Of a stretch of 7,869 bases of DNA, positions 4,604 to 7,869 are shown in pieces; the first letter of the stretch is position 1, and each line of letters starts with the position of its first letter. The notes below the pieces were generated by a model. That model was not told where the DNA came from and ran no database searches. It saw only the letters and a program-made list of their open reading frames with translations. This stretch comes from an uncultured Desulfobacterales bacterium (GTDB lineage Bacteria; Desulfobacterota; Desulfobacteria; Desulfobacterales; JAFDCJ01): positions 1 to 7,869 of the forward strand of contig CALZJV010000280.1 in the NCBI GenBank assembly GCA_945787595.1. Reading direction: 5' to 3'. Both the position numbers and the translations under genes were made by a program.

Positions 4604-6133
4604 ATGGAGAAGTTAGTTTTGGCTCTGGGGGAGTTGGCCGATCCCGTCGTCATTTTAATCGTTTTTTCAGGCGTTTCCGCCGGACTGTTTGTGGGTGCCA
4701 TGCCGGGTCTAACCGCTACCATGGCGCTTGCCGTGTTGCTGCCCTTTACCTTCACCCTGCCGCCGCTGCTTGGTCTGGTCGCTCTGGGGGCGGTCTACAT
4801 GGGGGCGATCTATGGTGGTTCCTTTGCTGCCATTTTGGTCAATACCCCCGGGACCCCGTCTTCGATTGCCACAGCTTTCGAGGGCTATCCGCTGTCCAAG
4901 CAAGGCCGGGCGCTGGAAGCCATCAGTGTGGCCACCATCGCTTCAGCAATCGGCGGCATTGCCGGTGTGCTTTTCCTGCTGTTTCTGTCGCCCCCCTTGG
5001 CCCGGCTCTCGCTGCGCTTCGGTCCTTCCGAGTACTTCTGGGTGGCAATTCTGGGTTTGACGCTGATCGCCAGCCTTTCCGAGGGTTCTCTGCTCAAAGG
5101 ACTTCTGGGCGGGACCATCGGCATGATGCTCGGCACCATGGGGGTGGCACCCATCGGTGGCGAAACGCGTTTCACCTTCGGCATGCCGGTGATGCAGGGC
5201 GGTGTGGAAATGATTGTCGCCCTGATCGGGCTGTTTGTATTGCCGGAGCTTTACAACATGGCCGCCCAGGGTCGCACCTCACTAGGAGAAGTCACCGTCT
5301 CGTCCAGGGAAAAGGCCTCGTTTTGGCGGGTCGTCAAAAGGGTGCTGTCCAAGCCCGGCAATCTCATCCGATCCTGCATCATCGGTGAAATTGTGGCCAT
5401 CATTCCCGGCGCCGGCGGCAATATCGCCAACCTGGTCGCTTACAACGAGGCCAAAAGGGCGTCCAGACATCCGGAGCGGTTTGGCAGCGGGGTCATCGAG
5501 GGACTGGTAGCCTCTGAATCCAGCAACAATGTTACCGTGGCCGGCAGCATGGTGCCATTGCTCACTCTTGGAATTCCCGGGGCACCGCCCGATGCGGTAA
5601 TTCTCGGGGTCCTGTTGCTGCATGGTCTGCGGCCGGGCATAGAGCTTTTCACCACCAGCGGTGTGCTGACCTATGCATTCATTCTTTCGATGGGACTTGC
5701 TGCGCTGGCGATGGTACCGGTCGGATTGATTGGCGGACGGCTCATATACCGCATCATTTTTAGGACCCCTTACTATTTTTTAGTGCCGACCATCGGACTG
5801 GCCACCATCCTGGGTACCTTTGCGCTGCGAAACAGTTTTTCCGACGTGATCATCATGCTGATTCTCGGGACCGCCGGTTATCTGTTGAAGCAAATCGGTA
5901 TAAACCCGCCGCCGATCGTGCTGGGGCTAATTCTGGGAAGCATTGCCGAGGTGGGTTTTGTTCAATCCATGCTGGGCGGGGCTACATACAGGTTCCCTGT
6001 CCTGCGGCTGTTCGAGAACCCATTGTCGTGGATTCTGATCGGGATGGTCGTTTTTTCGGCGGCCTGGCCGTACCTGGCCGCCCTTTATCGCCGTCTGCGA
6101 TCGCCGGGGGTGACCAAGGAGGAGGACCAATGA
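4604..6133 (+). CDS. tctA: TTT-family large membrane subunit (TctA)
   Basis: TctA is the large integral membrane subunit that forms the transport path of the tripartite tricarboxylate transporter, driven by an ion gradient. From ATG 4604 it has 509 residues, the normal length, with about 10-12 hydrophobic segments. Family signatures are GAMPGLTATMALAVLLPFTF (31-50), YMGAIYGGSFAAILVNTPGT (65-84) followed by AFEGYPL (91-97), GETRFTFGMPVMQGGVEMIV (186-205), IIPGAGGNIANLVAYNEAKR (266-285) and TLGIPGAPPDAVILGV (321-336). The two PG-containing repeats reflect the internal duplication known in the family. An in-frame ATG at 4580 would add eight residues, but has no ribosome-binding site, while 4604 is preceded by GAGGT (4595-4599) and gives a typical TctA N-terminus. 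The stop overlaps the tctB start (ATGA), indicating coupled translation. Here tctA precedes tctB, whereas many TTT operons have tctC-tctB-tctA. Confidence 0.94.
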   Translation: MEKLVLALGELADPVVILIVFSGVSAGLFVGAMPGLTATMALAVLLPFTFTLPPLLGLVALGAVYMGAIYGGSFAAILVNTPGTPSSIATAFEGYPLSKQGRALEAISVATIASAIGGIAGVLFLLFLSPPLARLSLRFGPSEYFWVAILGLTLIASLSEGSLLKGLLGGTIGMMLGTMGVAPIGGETRFTFGMPVMQGGVEMIVALIGLFVLPELYNMAAQGRTSLGEVTVSSREKASFWRVVKRVLSKPGNLIRSCIIGEIVAIIPGAGGNIANLVAYNEAKRASRHPERFGSGVIEGLVASESSNNVTVAGSMVPLLTLGIPGAPPDAVILGVLLLHGLRPGIELFTTSGVLTYAFILSMGLAALAMVPVGLIGGRLIYRIIFRTPYYFLVPTIGLATILGTFALRNSFSDVIIMLILGTAGYLLKQIGINPPPIVLGLILGSIAEVGFVQSMLGGATYRFPVLRLFENPLSWILIGMVVFSAAWPYLAALYRRLRSPGVTKEEDQ

Positions 6134-6588
6134 TCAAAAATGCCAACTCCGACCTCTGGGCCGGCTGCATCGGACTTGCACTCAGCGTCGCCTTCTGGTT
6201 TTCCATCGATGAAGAGATCATGCACCTGAGTATTATGTTTCCCAAGGCCATGATCGCCATCATGGCGCTGATCTCTATCCTGCTGCTGATCAAAGGGATT
6301 TTAAAGGCCGAGCGCCAGGATCTTTTCAATGTCGGGAGCAACAGACGCGTTATCATAACCGCACTTATATTTTTCGTCTGGGGGGTTGCCATTAGCTACC
6401 TGGGCTTTTTCGTATCCAGCGTTTTGGCAATTTTGGTCCAGGCGTGGTACCTGGCCCTGGCGCGGCGCAAAGTGACACTGCCCACGCTGGCTTTGTGGCT
6501 GGTTGTTGCGGCCGGTGAGGTGACTTTTTTCTATCTTATTTTCACCCGTCTGCTGCATGTTCCCCTGCCGGAGGGCATTCTCATCTAA
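6130..6588 (+). CDS. tctB: TTT-family small membrane subunit (TctB)
   Basis: TctB is the small, poorly conserved membrane partner of TctA. The 152-residue protein has hydrophobic segments at about 9-25, 38-57, a long stretch 74-108 that may cross twice, and 117-139, so four to five helices. The C-terminal FTRLLHVPLPEGIL is typical of the family and usually lies at the very end, as here. The start is ATG at 6130, overlapping the tctA stop as ATGA and preceded by AAGGAGGAGG. The reading frame is open upstream to an earlier Met at 6028, but that region is the tctA coding sequence in another frame and lacks a ribosome-binding site. The DUF1468/TctB assignment rests on size, topology, C-terminal motif and position beside tctA. 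Confidence 0.9.
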   Translation: MIKNANSDLWAGCIGLALSVAFWFSIDEEIMHLSIMFPKAMIAIMALISILLLIKGILKAERQDLFNVGSNRRVIITALIFFVWGVAISYLGFFVSSVLAILVQAWYLALARRKVTLPTLALWLVVAAGEVTFFYLIFTRLLHVPLPEGILI

Positions 6589-6673
6589 CCTCGAACTATG
6601 CCGGATCCGCTAATCTGCCGGCCTGAATTAAACCGTCCGGTCTTAACGCTATACCCATGAAAGGAGACTCGAG
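6589..6673 (+). promoter_or_regulatory. tctB-tarD gap with strong ribosome-binding site
   Basis: AAGGAG (6661-6666) lies seven bases before the dehydratase ATG. The 85-base gap has no terminator-like hairpin with a T-run and no good promoter. A small dyad TTAA-ACCG-TC-CGGT-C-TTAA (about 6627-6645) is visible, but too weak to call. Cotranscription with tctCAB is the simplest reading. Confidence 0.6.
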
Positions 6674-7867
6674 ATGCGCATCGTTGCAATCAAGGAAGAA
6701 ACCGTTTCCATTGCTTCACAGATAAAAAATGCGTACATCGACTTCAGCCATATGACAGTTTCAGCACTGGCGCTGGTTACCGATACGATCCGCAACGGCA
6801 AACCGGTGGTCGGCTATGGCTTTAACTCCAATGGTCGCTACGCGCAGGGGGGATTGCTGCGTGAGCGTTTTATTCCACGTCTGATGGCCGCCGATTGCAA
6901 CGCTCTGCTGGACAAAACCGGAGAGAACCTGGATCCTTTTGTGATCTGGCGGACTTTAATGACCAATGAAAAACCCGGCGGCCACGGCGAGCGATCGGTG
7001 GCCGTCGGTGTGATTGACATGGCGGTCTGGGATGCGGTCGCCAAGATTGCTGGAAAACCCCTCTATCGACTGCTGGCCGAACGCTTCGGCAGCGGACAGC
7101 CGCATGAAAAAGTATTTGTATATGCAGCCGGTGGTTACTATTACCCGGGTAAGGGGTTGGCGGAATTGCAACGAGAAATGCAGCGTTATCTGGAGGCCGG
7201 GTACACGGTGGTGAAAATGAAAATCGGGGCCGTATCCCTGGCCGAAGACATGCGGCGAATCGAGGCGGTGCTCAACCTGCTCGAGCAGCACGGCGTGCAA
7301 GGACCGACCGGCAGCCACCTGGCTGTCGACGCCAATGGTCGCTTTGATCTTGAAACCGCCCTGACATATGCCAGGGAGCTGGAACCGCTGGGGCTTTTCT
7401 GGTATGAAGAAGCCGGTGATCCTCTGGATTACCGGCTTCAGGGCGAACTGGCCTGCTGCTATCGTGAACCTCTGGCTACGGGCGAAAATCTCTTTTCGCA
7501 CCAGGACACCGCCAATCTGCTGCGCTACGGAGGGTTGCGGCCCGCTCAGGACTACCTTCAGATGGACCCTGTGCTCTCTTACGGCCTGACTGAATATTTG
7601 CGGATACTAGATGAATTGAAGGCTCACGGATGGTCGCCCCGGCGATGTGTTCCCCACGGCGGGCATCAGTTTGCGCTGCAAATTGCTGCCGGATTGGGAT
7701 TGGGGGGCAACGAATCCTACCCCGGTGTATTCGCCCCCTTCGGGGGATTTGCCGACAACACCCCGATCCGCGAGGGCTTTGTTCGGCCGACGGAAATCCC
7801 CGGCATTGGATTCGAAGAAAAAGCCGATTTGATCAACCTTTTTCAAAAACTTTTTGGAAATGTCTGA
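6674..7867 (+). CDS. tarD: D-tartrate dehydratase-like enolase-superfamily enzyme
   Basis: Enolase-superfamily dehydratases abstract a proton next to a carboxylate and eliminate water. D-tartrate dehydratase yields oxaloacetate. The complete 397-residue protein has an N-terminal capping domain (about 1-125) and a (beta/alpha)7beta barrel. From memory it matches the characterised Bradyrhizobium japonicum TarD over long stretches: NAYIDF (19-24), VVGYGFNSNGRY (45-56), NEKPGGHGERSVAVG (98-112), VYAAGGYYYPGKGL (149-162), LFSHQD (273-278) and PHGGHQ (327-332). Active-site residues are in place: KMK with Lys183, metal ligands Asp219 (VDANG), Glu245 (FWYEE) and Glu271 (ATGEN), and His328 as the likely second acid/base. 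Spacing between them agrees with TarD. A loop before Asp219 (GVQGPTGSH, about 207-215) looks about six residues longer. It ends two bases before the window edge. Position after a TTT transporter fits carboxylate catabolism. Another diacid-sugar dehydratase is possible but less likely. Confidence 0.87.
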   Translation: MRIVAIKEETVSIASQIKNAYIDFSHMTVSALALVTDTIRNGKPVVGYGFNSNGRYAQGGLLRERFIPRLMAADCNALLDKTGENLDPFVIWRTLMTNEKPGGHGERSVAVGVIDMAVWDAVAKIAGKPLYRLLAERFGSGQPHEKVFVYAAGGYYYPGKGLAELQREMQRYLEAGYTVVKMKIGAVSLAEDMRRIEAVLNLLEQHGVQGPTGSHLAVDANGRFDLETALTYARELEPLGLFWYEEAGDPLDYRLQGELACCYREPLATGENLFSHQDTANLLRYGGLRPAQDYLQMDPVLSYGLTEYLRILDELKAHGWSPRRCVPHGGHQFALQIAAGLGLGGNESYPGVFAPFGGFADNTPIREGFVRPTEIPGIGFEEKADLINLFQKLFGNV

Positions 7868-7869
7868 AT

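Noticed and set aside
4540..5388. 282-codon plus-strand open frame overlapping the start of tctA
   Set aside because: The translation is Arg/Gly/His-rich low-quality sequence, and tctA in another frame has a clear membrane protein with family signatures.
6956..7501. 181-codon minus-strand frame inside the dehydratase gene
   Set aside because: It is antisense to an enzyme with a complete active site. No ribosome-binding site or domain is seen.
1..7869. Mobile element, CRISPR array, tRNA or rRNA
   Set aside because: No transposase-like frame, regularly spaced repeats, terminal repeats or tRNA-like cloverleaf was seen. All coding space is accounted for by the two operons.

Overview
The window carries two unrelated operons read in opposite directions from a shared AT-rich spacer. 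On the minus strand (about 1-3000) is the front of a tryptophan biosynthesis operon: promoter, a Trp-rich leader peptide (trpL), a transcription attenuator with two intrinsic terminators, then trpE, trpG and the first 236 codons of trpD, which runs off the left edge. On the plus strand (about 3360-7867) is a tripartite tricarboxylate transporter (TTT) operon, tctC-tctA-tctB, followed by an enolase-superfamily gene that closely resembles D-tartrate dehydratase (TarD).

No gene here fixes the species. Gram-negative architecture is implied by the periplasmic Bug/TctC solute receptor with its Sec signal peptide. The separate trpE and trpG genes, the TrpD style (extended stretch before the GTGGDGT motif) and the TTT system would fit a Desulfobacterota or other proteobacterial genome. 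That placement is inference. The spacer (about 3000-3520) is visibly more AT-rich than the two operons.

Region by region: 1-710 trpD (partial), 724-1284 trpG and 1268-2755 trpE form a tightly packed unit, with a 17-base trpE/trpG overlap and a trpD ribosome-binding site that includes the trpG stop codon. Positions 2771-2962 hold the leader peptide, with three consecutive Trp codons, and a set of mutually exclusive RNA pairings. The spacer 2999-3516 holds promoters and dyad symmetries but no convincing gene. Positions 3517-6588 encode the receptor and two membrane subunits of the transporter, and 6674-7867 encodes the dehydratase.

Functionally, TrpE and TrpG together make anthranilate from chorismate and glutamine, and TrpD transfers it to PRPP. 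Transcription is predicted to respond to charged tRNA-Trp through ribosome stalling on the leader peptide. The transporter would capture a small hydroxy-dicarboxylate, plausibly tartrate, in the periplasm and import it, and the dehydratase would convert it to oxaloacetate. The most interesting structure is the trp leader: its two terminators are linked by a 10-bp alternative pairing, so a single ribosome-stalling decision could switch both.
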